Origin: JAJNPS01 sp031430315
GTDB taxonomy: Bacteria > Pseudomonadota > Alphaproteobacteria > Rhodobacterales > Rhodobacteraceae
DNA: 6,641 bases
NCBI GenBank assembly: GCA_031430315.1
Contig: JANPBI010000446.1
Location: 1-6,641 of the forward strand
Direction of reading: 5' to 3'
Shown: one piece after another, positions 1-6,632 of the stretch
How positions within the stretch are numbered: the stretch's first letter is position 1
Layout: each line of letters begins with the position of its first letter
Translations under genes and position numbers: made by a program
Notes under the pieces: generated by a model
What the model was told of the DNA's origin: nothing
Database searches by the model: none
Seen by the model: only the letters and a program-made list of their open reading frames with translations

Positions 1-702
1 GCCGGCATTGGTATACCCGACCAGCGCCACCACCGGAAAAGGCACCTTGCGGCGGGCGGCCCTGTGCAGTTCGCGCGTGCGCACGACCCGGTCCAGTTGC
101 CGCTTCAGCCGGATGATCTGGTCATCCAGCGCCCGGCGGTCGGATTCAATCTGGGTCTCGCCGGGACCACCGACAAAACCGAATCCGCCCCGCTGACGTT
201 CCAGGTGCGTCCAGGCCCGCACCAGCCGCGTCCGCTGATAGCTCAGCGCGGCAAGATCCACTTGCAGCACGCCTTCCCGGGTTCGCGCACGGGCGGCAAA
301 GATTTCCAGGATCAGCGAGGTGCGGTCCAGAAGCTTGACGCCCCAGGCCTTTTCCAGATTGCGCTGCTGGACCGGGCTGACGGACCCATCGACAAAGACC
401 AGTTCTATTTCATCTGCTTTCAGTCGCACAGCCAAGTCATCAACTTTGCCCGACCCGAACAAGGTCGCAGGCGTCATCCGCGCCACGCGCACCACTTCGG
501 CGCCGCACACCTGCATCTGCGGCAGGGCGGCGGCCAGCGACACGGCTTCGGCCAGACCCAGTTCCGGGAGGCGCCGGGATCGGCCGGATTTCATGTCGGG
601 ATGCAAGACGTAGGCGCGGGTGTCGGGGACCCTGGTCGCATGGCCATCGTGCCGGTCCCGGCCCAGCGGGGTCAGGTCGGCATCTGCCGCATCATCCGGC
701 AC
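1..702 (-). CDS. hflX: GTPase HflX, 5' part (cut by the left edge)
   Basis: HflX is a TRAFAC-class GTPase that binds the 50S subunit and can split or rescue stalled ribosomes. About 234 residues are visible, counted from a GTG at 702. The N-terminal HflX domain begins near TRAYVLHPD (residue 28) and includes TLFGSGKVDDL (80-90) and DGSVSPVQQRNLEKAWGVKL (105-124). A basic helical region follows, with the family signature GGPGETQIE at 178-186. The reading frame leaves the window at GYTNAG, the first half of the G1/P-loop (GYTNAGKST), so the G domain is missing. No ATG lies near the 5' end: the frame is closed by a TGA at 733-735, and the candidates are CTG 723, GTG 702 and ATG 594. GTG is used here as a conservative choice, but the only good Shine-Dalgarno (GAGG, 731-734) suits CTG 723, which overlaps the hfq stop codon. 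The ATG at 594 would remove part of the conserved domain. hfq-hflX is a widely conserved pair, probably co-transcribed. The family assignment is sure; the start is not. Confidence 0.93.
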   Translation of the reverse strand, partial: MPDDAADADLTPLGRDRHDGHATRVPDTRAYVLHPDMKSGRSRRLPELGLAEAVSLAAALPQMQVCGAEVVRVARMTPATLFGSGKVDDLAVRLKADEIELVFVDGSVSPVQQRNLEKAWGVKLLDRTSLILEIFAARARTREGVLQVDLAALSYQRTRLVRAWTHLERQRGGFGFVGGPGETQIESDRRALDDQIIRLKRQLDRVVRTRELHRAARRKVPFPVVALVGYTNAG

Positions 703-719
703 AAAGGGTGGGTCTTGGG

Positions 720-953
720 TCAGTCCTCGCCCTCATACAGCGATATCGGCGCGCCCGGCATGATCGTGGAAATGGCGTGCTTATAGACCAGTTGCGATTG
801 TCCATCGCGACGCAGCAGCACGCAGAAATTGTCAAACCAGGTGATGACGCCTTGCAACTTGACCCCATTGATCAGGAAAATCGTCACCGGAATCTTGGCT
901 TTGCGAACATGGTTCAGGAATGCATCTTGCAGGTTCTGTTTATCGGCAGCCAT
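720..953 (-). CDS. hfq: RNA chaperone Hfq
   Basis: Hfq is the Sm-like hexameric protein that pairs small RNAs with mRNAs and affects their stability and translation. The 77 residues contain the whole Sm core: the N-terminal helix NLQDAFLNHVRKAK, with the proximal-face Gln9/Asp10 and basic rim residues Arg17, Lys18 and Lys20; Sm1 (PVTIFLINGVKLQGVITWFDNF, about 22-43); and Sm2 with YKHAISTIMP at 57-66. It ends in SLYEGED without the long disordered tail of the E. coli protein (102 residues), as is usual in alphaproteobacteria. The ATG start matches the family start. The ribosome binding site is weak: AAGG (965-968) lies 11 bases upstream within an A-rich leader. It sits 154 bases after trkH and its stop codon touches the likely start region of hflX. 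The distance from trkH and the A-rich leader suggest its own promoter and possible autoregulation, which is inference. Confidence 0.98.
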   Translation of the reverse strand: MAADKQNLQDAFLNHVRKAKIPVTIFLINGVKLQGVITWFDNFCVLLRRDGQSQLVYKHAISTIMPGAPISLYEGED

Positions 954-1107
954 TTGTTATCGGGCCTTTTTTTCTGTCGTTATTGTTGTGCCCGGGTCTA
1001 AACCGCCCGCGAAACCCTATAATTCCGCATTCTGGTGCCCAAGCTGGTCAGAGTATGCGTAGGTTTGATCAAAGACACCAGTTCAAAAAATTCTGCGCAA
1101 AACTTTA
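954..1107 (-). promoter_or_regulatory. hfq leader and intergenic region with A-rich ARN triplets
   Basis: This gap between trkH and hfq is the longest in the window and holds no convincing ORF. On the minus strand, 987-965 reads AACAATAACGACAGAAAAAA followed by AGG, a run of mostly A-R-N triplets, the kind of sequence bound by the distal face of Hfq. It overlaps the only Shine-Dalgarno candidate of hfq (AAGG, 965-968), and a further AAC-AA follows directly before the ATG. A tentative promoter is listed separately. I see no stem-loop followed by a T-run that would terminate trkH transcription, so read-through from trkH into hfq looks possible. Confidence 0.5.
1016..1042 (-). promoter_or_regulatory. 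possible sigma70-type promoter of hfq
   Basis: On the minus strand TTGGGC (1042-1037) and TATAGG (1021-1016) resemble -35 and -10 boxes. The spacing is 15 bases, shorter than the ideal 17, so this is weak. Transcription would begin near 1008, giving a leader of about 55 bases that contains the A-rich stretch before hfq. No other hexamer pair in the gap looks better. The call rests on pattern matching only. Confidence 0.25.
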
Positions 1108-2628
1108 TTACCGCCGTTGTTCGCTCCAGGACAACAACGCGACAACAGCCAGCACTTCGATACGACCCAGAACCATGCCAACGGCAACAAGTCCCTTGGC
1201 CAAGGCAGAAACGGCGGCAAGGTCGACCGGCTCGGGACCAGCGACCAGAACCAGCGGCCCGGTGGTTGTCAAGGCCGAAACGGCGAGGATAAGTGACGTC
1301 TGGAATGGCACGCCCACCAGACTGAACCCCAGCATCAAACCGGCGATGGACATCGCAAAAAGCATGAAGAATATCCAGGCGAAGTAAGCACCTTCGCGGC
1401 GTAATCTCCGGGCGGCCTGACCTTCACCGCCGATCGAGTTTGGATGGATGATACGCTCCAGCTCTCGCTGACCATGCCGTGTCAGCGCATAGATCCGCAA
1501 AAGTTTGACGCCTCCGGCCGTGGTTGCAACGCCGCCGCCCATCATTGCAAGGCCCAGCAGGATCAGACCCGGCGTGGTCAGACCCGACCAAAGCGTCGCA
1601 TGGGACCATTCGCTAGAGATGAAGCCGGTCGTCGTCAGAAACGACATGGCGGCGAACATCGCCCCCCAAAGCGCCCGAAAGACCGTGACACTTTTGGCCT
1701 CGGTCTCCGCTTCAAGCGAACCGACCCAATGGCGGGCCAGCAAGACCAGCGGCACCAGCACCAGAAAAAAAGCCGCAAGACGCAGTTCAGGGTCACGCCA
1801 AAGCGGGGTGGTGCGATCCGTCACAGCGGATCCTGGCATCAGGCGGCGCGACAGGGCCAAAGCCAGCGCCATGTAGACCAGCCCTTCTCCGGCCAGACCG
1901 GAAGGACCGATCCCCGCATCCTGTCCGCAGGTGATCCCCGAGGTGGCCAAGCTGGACATCGACAGACAAAGTCCATCCAGAGCGGGTTCACCCAGGATCA
2001 AAAGCCCCGCCCAAACTGCCGCGGTCAGCAGCACGTAGGCCGGTCCCACTGCCGCCGCGGCCTGCAAAAAGCGTCGCACCGGGCCTGCGGCCCCACCTCC
2101 ATACAACCCGCCATCTCCGCCATGCCCGGGAATTCGGCCCAGCGTCACCTCGCGCCCGCCTAGGTTCAGTGGGGCCAGGATCGCCGCCGCCACGATCAAG
2201 ATGAAGGCGCCACCGGACCAGCCGACCAACGCCCGCCACAAATGCACTGATGGTGGCAATTGTGCTGGTGTGGACCAAAGGGTTGCGCCCGTGGTGGTAA
2301 AGGCAGAAATCATTTCGAACCACGCATCGAAGTAAGGCGTCCCGGGCACAGCAGCGACAAACGGAAACGCCAGCCACAACGGCAAGACGACAAATGTCAC
2401 CAGGAGGGCGAGCAGCGACCCCTGCAGCCGCATGCGACTGGGTTGCCCCATGGTGACGATTCCCAACATGACCGTCAGGAAAAACATGATTGCGCCCGAA
2501 TATAAAAAAGCCCGACCTATTGCGTGGTCGCGAATGGCAAATGCATGTAGTCCCGGCACCATGGTGGCAATGGCCGCCACCCCCATCAGGATGACGATCA
2601 GCGGCAAGAGTTGCAGGCGCTTCAGCAT
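1108..2628 (-). CDS. trkH: Trk potassium uptake system, membrane subunit TrkH
   Basis: TrkH is the ion-conducting subunit of the Trk potassium transporter in the inner membrane, controlled by TrkA. The 506 residues are hydrophobic throughout and of normal length (about 483 in E. coli). They show the fourfold membrane-pore-membrane layout of the family: pore loop 1 has TTTGAT at 111-116 (Gly114), loop 2 LATSGITCG at 227-235 (Gly231), loop 3 LTTTGFIS at 331-338 (Gly335), and loop 4 LTTTGPLV at 453-460 (Gly457). One glycine in each loop forms the selectivity filter. The conserved GGGVATTAGGVKLLRI (364-379) and a C-terminal GMVLGRIEVL (484-493) are also present. The ATG lies 9 bases after the trkA stop and in the same frame. 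The AGGG before it directly touches the ATG, so initiation may depend on ribosomes ending translation of trkA. Family assignment is firm. Strict K+ over Na+ selectivity cannot be read from the sequence. Confidence 0.95.
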   Translation of the reverse strand: MLKRLQLLPLIVILMGVAAIATMVPGLHAFAIRDHAIGRAFLYSGAIMFFLTVMLGIVTMGQPSRMRLQGSLLALLVTFVVLPLWLAFPFVAAVPGTPYFDAWFEMISAFTTTGATLWSTPAQLPPSVHLWRALVGWSGGAFILIVAAAILAPLNLGGREVTLGRIPGHGGDGGLYGGGAAGPVRRFLQAAAAVGPAYVLLTAAVWAGLLILGEPALDGLCLSMSSLATSGITCGQDAGIGPSGLAGEGLVYMALALALSRRLMPGSAVTDRTTPLWRDPELRLAAFFLVLVPLVLLARHWVGSLEAETEAKSVTVFRALWGAMFAAMSFLTTTGFISSEWSHATLWSGLTTPGLILLGLAMMGGGVATTAGGVKLLRIYALTRHGQRELERIIHPNSIGGEGQAARRLRREGAYFAWIFFMLFAMSIAGLMLGFSLVGVPFQTSLILAVSALTTTGPLVLVAGPEPVDLAAVSALAKGLVAVGMVLGRIEVLAVVALLSWSEQRR

Positions 2629-2637
2629 CCCTATGGA

Positions 2638-4014
2638 TCAGAAAAAATCGATGGAGACCTGCAACAGGCGCTCCACTTTGGCAACGTCGCCCGCCATTGC
2701 AAACAGGGCAATCACATCGCCGGTCTCGATGCGCAGGTCACCCGTCGGCTTCACCACCTTGTCCCCCTTCATCACGGCGCCGACAAGGACACCTTCGGGA
2801 AACTCGATCTCGCGCACAAGACGCCCCGCCAAGGGCGAGGTCGTCAGCACCTGCGCCTCGATCATCTCGGCCTCACCATCGCCGACAGAATAGATCGCAC
2901 GCACCTTTCCCTGACGGATATGGCGCAGGATCGACGATACTGTTGTCGCGCGCGGGTTGATATAGGCGTCGATGTCCAAGGGTCCCATCAAGGGCGCCAG
3001 CGTCGGGTCGTTCACCAAGGCGATCACCATCGGACAGCCGACCTGTTTGGCCCGCACTGCCGCCAGGATATTGGTCTTGTCATCATCCGTGACTGCCAAA
3101 AGTACATCGGCCCGGTCAATCGAAGCTTCGTTCAGGATGTCCAGATCCATCCCGTCGCCATTCAGCACGATGGTCCGCTCCAACGCATCGGCCGCAAATT
3201 CGGCACGCTTGCGGTCCTTTTCGATGATCTTGGCACGGATGCGGTCGGACCGCGCCTCCAGCGCGCGGGCGACGGCCAGGCCCACATTGCCCCCCCCGAT
3301 GATGATCACCCGTTCCTGTTTTTTGGTCTTCTTGCCAAAGATTTCCAGCGCGCGGTTGACGTCTTCGGAATGGGTAAAGGCATAGATGCTGTCATTGGCA
3401 AACAACTGGTCACCCGCATCGGGCGCAAACAGGCGCCCCTCGCGCCGAACGCCGACCACAATCGTTCGCAAGGATGGGAAAAGGCTGTCCAACTGCCGCA
3501 GGGGCGTGTTGAGAACAGGACAATCCTCGGTCAGCGCCAGCCCCAGCAACTGCGCCTTGCCGTTCATGAACACTTCGGAGTCAAACGTCGCGGGGGCCGC
3601 CAGGCGTTGTAGCGCGGCCTCGGCCACCTCAAACTCCGGGCTGATGATCACGTCGATGGACAGGTGGTTTTCGCGGTACAGATCGGCGTAGGCGGGTTTC
3701 AGGTAGTCCTGCGCCCTGAGACGCGCAATCTTGCGTGTCACGCCAAACACCGAATGCGCGACCTGGCAGGTGATCATGTTCACCTCGTCGGAATAGGTTG
3801 CGGCGATGATCAGGTCGGCATCGCGTGCGCCTGCCCTTTGCAGGACATCGGGATATGAAGCAAACCCCACAACTCCCTGAACATCCAGCGCTTCGGTCGC
3901 CCGACGGACCAGATCCTCGTTGACATCGACGATTGTGACATCGTTCTTTTCGCCCGAAAGCTGTCGCGCGATCTGCCAGCCAACCTGGCCCGCCCCGCAG
4001 ATGATCACCTTCAT
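2638..4014 (-). CDS. trkA: Trk potassium uptake system, regulatory subunit TrkA
   Basis: TrkA is the cytoplasmic NAD(H)/nucleotide-binding ring protein that gates TrkH. At 458 residues it matches the length of E. coli TrkA. It is a tandem RCK protein. The first Rossmann half starts with IICGAGQVGWQIA (G7xG9xxG12), with the acidic residue ending strand 2 at Asp30. The second half starts with VIIIGGGNVGLAVARAL (G240xG242xxG245), with Glu265 in the same role. Each half ends in an RCK-C/TrkA-C lobe (about 136-220 and 375-455); the second contains LAGRLVREIEFPEGVLVGAV. The ATG is preceded by GGGGA (4020-4024) with a 5-base spacer. It follows ntrX after 92 bases, where a possible promoter lies, and is followed closely by its partner trkH. 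The linkage to ntrYX is typical of this alphaproteobacterial region; whether NtrX regulates trkAH is unknown from the sequence. Confidence 0.97.
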   Translation of the reverse strand: MKVIICGAGQVGWQIARQLSGEKNDVTIVDVNEDLVRRATEALDVQGVVGFASYPDVLQRAGARDADLIIAATYSDEVNMITCQVAHSVFGVTRKIARLRAQDYLKPAYADLYRENHLSIDVIISPEFEVAEAALQRLAAPATFDSEVFMNGKAQLLGLALTEDCPVLNTPLRQLDSLFPSLRTIVVGVRREGRLFAPDAGDQLFANDSIYAFTHSEDVNRALEIFGKKTKKQERVIIIGGGNVGLAVARALEARSDRIRAKIIEKDRKRAEFAADALERTIVLNGDGMDLDILNEASIDRADVLLAVTDDDKTNILAAVRAKQVGCPMVIALVNDPTLAPLMGPLDIDAYINPRATTVSSILRHIRQGKVRAIYSVGDGEAEMIEAQVLTTSPLAGRLVREIEFPEGVLVGAVMKGDKVVKPTGDLRIETGDVIALFAMAGDVAKVERLLQVSIDFF

Positions 4015-4019
4015 GCACG

Positions 4020-4024
4020 TCCCC
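4020..4024 (-). promoter_or_regulatory. ribosome binding site of trkA
   Basis: GGGGA on the minus strand ends 5 bases before the trkA ATG and supports the chosen start. Confidence 0.6.
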
Positions 4025-4057
4025 GACGACCGCCGGACGCTGCCGACATCAGTGCCG

Positions 4058-4087
4058 TAGCTATCCCAAGCGGACCCACGGGGTCAA
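4058..4087 (-). promoter_or_regulatory. possible promoter of trkAH in the ntrX-trkA gap
   Basis: On the minus strand TTGACC (4087-4082) and TAGCTA (4063-4058) are separated by 18 bases and resemble sigma70-type -35 and -10 elements. Transcription would start near 4050, about 35 bases before the trkA ATG. The -35 box overlaps a small perfect hairpin, GACCC-CGT-GGGTC (4073-4085), which has no T-run and so is not an obvious terminator. The -10 match is poor (TAGCTA against TATAAT), so this is only a candidate. Confidence 0.3.
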
Positions 4088-4106
4088 TCGCGGGCCGGAC
4101 GAAGCG

Positions 4107-5531
4107 TCAGTCGAGTGTGGCGTCTTCGGATTCGTCCTCGTCGGTGTGCTCCACTCCTCGCAAGCCTGACTTTGAGGTGCCGACGACCCCCAGCGACTTC
4201 AGCTTGCGGTGCAGGGCCGAGCGTTCCATGCCCACGAAGTTCGCCGTACGGCTTATATTGCCGCCAAATCTGTTGATCTGGGTCAGAAGATATTCCCGCT
4301 CAAACAGTTCGCGCGCATCACGCAAGGGCAGCGTCGCAATGGCGCCACCCAGCATCATCTTGCCACCGCGATCTTCACCTGCGTCCTGGCCGGGCAGTTC
4401 CTTGACTTCGATGGCTCCGCCATTGTCGCCCAAGATCAAGATACGCTCGATCATGTTGCGCAATTGGCGGATATTGCCGGGCCAGGGCATGGTTTGCAGC
4501 ATGGCCTCAGCCTCGCCTGTCAGATTGCGCTTGGGCAGGCCCTGGCTGCGATGGAACCAGTCAATGAAGTGCCGCGCGAGTTCTGGGATATCCTCGCGGC
4601 GTTCCTCCAGCGACGGCACTGCAATCGGCACGACGTTTAGCCGATCATATAGTTCCTGCCGGAAACGTCCCGTCGCAATCAGGTTGCGCAAATCCCGCGT
4701 CGTCGACGAAATCACCCGCAAATCGACACGCACCTTGTCCGATCCGCCGACCCGCACGAACTGCTGTTCGGTCAGCACGCGGAGGATTTTCGACTGCGTA
4801 CCCAGCGGCATATCGGCCACTTCGTCGAAATAGACCATGCCGCCATGGGCCTGATCCAGAAGTCCCGGCTCTACGCCGCGTTCGGACCCTTCGCGCCCGA
4901 AGAGAACCTCTTCCATCCGATCTGGCTCGATCGTCGCCGAGGACACCGACACGAATGGCGCGCCCGCGCGATTGGAATTTGCATGGATAAATCGGGCGGC
5001 CACTTCTTTTCCCGCACCTGGTTGTCCGGTCAACATCACTCGGGCATTGGACTTGGTGACTTTCTCAAGATTGCTCTTCAACCCCTTGAAGACGGCCGAT
5101 GATCCGATCATTTCCGTGGACGTCACATCGCGCCGTCGAAGGTCGGTGTTTTCCCTGCGCAGACGGCTGGTTTCCATTGCCCGGCTGACCACGACCATCA
5201 GCTGGTCGATGTTGAACGGCTTTTCAATGAAGTCATAGGCGCCCTGCTTGATTGCCGCGACTGCAATTTCGATATTGCCGTGGCCGCTGATGATCACCAC
5301 CGGAACGTCCGGATTGTCACGCTTGACCGCTTTCAGGATGTCGATCCCGTCCATCTGGCTGTCCTTCAGCCAGATATCCAGGATCATCAGTGCCGGTGGA
5401 TCGGCGTTGATTTCGGCCATGCATTCGTCGGAACTGCCCGCAAGCCGAATGCTGTAGCCTTCGTCACGCAGGATATCTCCAACCAATTCCCGGATGTCTT
5501 TTTCGTCATCCACGACAAGGATGCTGCTCAT
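4107..5531 (-). CDS. ntrX: response regulator NtrX (NtrC-like)
   Basis: NtrX is the DNA-binding partner of the membrane kinase NtrY. In alphaproteobacteria the pair has been tied to nitrogen metabolism, redox sensing and cell-envelope functions. The 474 residues comprise three parts. The receiver domain (1-120) has Asp8/Asp9, phosphoacceptor Asp52 and Lys104 (in EKPF). The AAA+ domain (about 140-365) has Walker A GQPGAGKE (169-176), Walker B GGMVYFDE (230-237), RQELYDRLNVVPIAVPSLEER (partly shown, 291-311) and PWPGNIRQLRNMIER (349-363). A Fis-type helix-turn-helix (about 415-448) ends in ERSALHRKLKSLG. The tail (462-474) is acidic. The canonical GAFTGA loop is absent: LFGREG (210-215) passes straight to RGVEPGLLDQAHGG. 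It therefore probably does not open sigma54 promoters. The ATG overlaps the ntrY stop as ATGA and has a strong ribosome binding site (5540-5545). The identity as NtrX rather than NtrC rests on the ntrY neighbour and these sequence features. Confidence 0.94.
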   Translation of the reverse strand: MSSILVVDDEKDIRELVGDILRDEGYSIRLAGSSDECMAEINADPPALMILDIWLKDSQMDGIDILKAVKRDNPDVPVVIISGHGNIEIAVAAIKQGAYDFIEKPFNIDQLMVVVSRAMETSRLRRENTDLRRRDVTSTEMIGSSAVFKGLKSNLEKVTKSNARVMLTGQPGAGKEVAARFIHANSNRAGAPFVSVSSATIEPDRMEEVLFGREGSERGVEPGLLDQAHGGMVYFDEVADMPLGTQSKILRVLTEQQFVRVGGSDKVRVDLRVISSTTRDLRNLIATGRFRQELYDRLNVVPIAVPSLEERREDIPELARHFIDWFHRSQGLPKRNLTGEAEAMLQTMPWPGNIRQLRNMIERILILGDNGGAIEVKELPGQDAGEDRGGKMMLGGAIATLPLRDARELFEREYLLTQINRFGGNISRTANFVGMERSALHRKLKSLGVVGTSKSGLRGVEHTDEDESEDATLD

Positions 5532-6579
5532 GCCACTTTCTCCTCAGGATCTTGCCCGTTTCGGGGGGTCTTGCGCCGGTTCAGCCTTGGCAGGATGATC
5601 TCTGCCATCGCGCCTGCACGCGTGTTGCCGTCAAAAATGGGTGCATCGGCCAAGGCCAATGTCCCGCCATGTTCCTCGATGATCTTCTTGACGATGGGCA
5701 GGCCAAGGCCGGTGCCCTTTTCGCGGGTCGTCACATAGGGTTCAAACAGCCGGGCCCGGTCGGCAGGCAGTCCGATGCCATTGTCCATGATGCGAATGAC
5801 GACATCCATGTCCCGGACTTCCATGATGACCCGGATTTCCGGCCGATGGTCAGGCGCGATACCTTTTTCTTGCAATGTTTCAATTGCTTCTCCGGCGTTC
5901 TTGATCAGGTTTGTCAGCGCCTGGTTCAGCATGGTCGGGTCCAGGTCCAGCAACACCGGTGTCTCTGGCACGTCCTTGGCAAAAGTGACACCGGGCTGCC
6001 CACTTTCCTGCAACACAATGACGTCGCGCATCAACCGGGCCAGATCGGTCTCCCGCCGTTCAGGTTCGGGCATACGGGCAAACTTCGAAAACTCGTCGAC
6101 GATGCGGCGCAGGTCGCCGGTCTGCCGGACGATGACATCGGTGTATTGCTCCAGATCCTCGGGTGAGGACACTTCGCCCCGGAAGCGCCGCTTGATCCGT
6201 TCTGCCGACAACTGGATCGGCGTCAGGGGGTTCTTGATCTCATGGGCGATGCGACGGGCGACATCGCCCCATGCCGCCATACGTTGAGCCGACACCAGCT
6301 CGGTCACATCGTCGAAGGCCAGCACATACCCTTCCAACGCTCCGACATCACTGCGTCGCGTGCTCATCCGCACCAGCAGGCTTTCCAGCTTGCCGCGCCG
6401 GGTGAGACGCACTTCGTCCTGAACCGCGCCGCTTGTGCTGTCGCGCAGCCGTTCGAATAGGGGGGCGAATTCCGGAACGACAGCGGCCATATCGGATTGC
6501 CCGTGTCCTTTGGGCAAATCCAGCAACTTCTGCGCCGCCGGGTTCACGAAATCAAACCTGCCTTCGGGATCCAGACCGA
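5528..6579 (-). CDS. ntrY: sensor histidine kinase NtrY, C-terminal part (5' end missing, interrupted)
   Basis: NtrY is the inner-membrane sensor kinase that phosphorylates NtrX. The visible part starts in the PAS domain (GLDPEGRFDFVNPAAQKLL). Counting from the in-frame GTG at 6547, which is an internal Val codon and not a start, 339 residues follow. The PAS domain ends near FDDVTELVSAQ (78-88). The HisKA H-box is RRIAHEIKNPLTPIQLSAER, with phosphoacceptor His102. The HATPase domain has the N box NQALTNLIKNAGEAIE (208-223), G1 MDNGIGLP (254-261) and G2 EKGTGLGLPIVKKI (276-289). All catalytic motifs are intact. The N-terminal membrane segments, periplasmic domain and HAMP domain lie outside the window. 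Upstream of about 6571 the frame stays open to the right edge but encodes unrelated residues (QTDHAGGHGCQNG...), because 6571-6641 is inverted (separate entry). The stop codon overlaps the ntrX start. The family call is sure; whether the gene is intact in the cell is not. Confidence 0.93.
5540..5545 (-). promoter_or_regulatory. ribosome binding site of ntrX
   Basis: GAGGAG on the minus strand lies within the 3' end of ntrY, 8 bases before the ntrX ATG. Together with the ATGA overlap it indicates translational coupling of kinase and regulator. Confidence 0.7.
6571..6579. repeat. left arm of the 9-bp inverted repeat
   Basis: CCAGACCGA pairs perfectly with TCGGTCTGG at 6633-6641. The next bases inward (A6580 and A6632) do not pair. 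The 53 bases between the arms are ntrY sequence in the reverse orientation. Confidence 0.85.
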
Positions 6580-6632
6580 AACCCAGCGGCGTCTGTTTGA
6601 TTCCGTTTTGACATCCGTGACCGCCGGCGTGA

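Noticed and set aside
64..786. Plus-strand ORF of 240 residues opposite hflX and the end of hfq
   Set aside because: It is antisense to well-supported HflX sequence, with low-complexity composition and no recognisable domain.
1064..1073. Palindrome TTTGATCAAA in the trkH-hfq gap, considered as an FNR/CRP-type site
   Set aside because: FNR-type sites need a 4-base spacer (TTGAT-N4-ATCAA), and here the half-sites abut. A lone 10-base palindrome is not enough to call an operator.
1082..1107. Possible terminator after trkH (GCGC core next to a run of T on the minus strand)
   Set aside because: The TTTTGCGCAGAA core leaves no loop and only weak AT pairs, so it cannot form a stable hairpin before the T-run.
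1444..2163. Plus-strand ORF of 239 residues opposite trkH
   Set aside because: It is a Gln/Arg/His-rich shadow of the hydrophobic trkH coding sequence, with no ribosome binding site or domain.
2611..3612. Long plus-strand ORF of 333 residues opposite trkA
   Set aside because: It is rich in His, Gln and Arg, resembles no family, and lies wholly antisense to a trkA with intact motifs. It is an effect of high G+C codon bias.
6545..6547. GTG at 6547 as the start of a shorter ntrY
   Set aside because: It is the conserved Val of DFVNPAA inside the PAS domain. In-frame family sequence (GLDPEGRFDF) lies upstream and no ribosome binding site precedes it.
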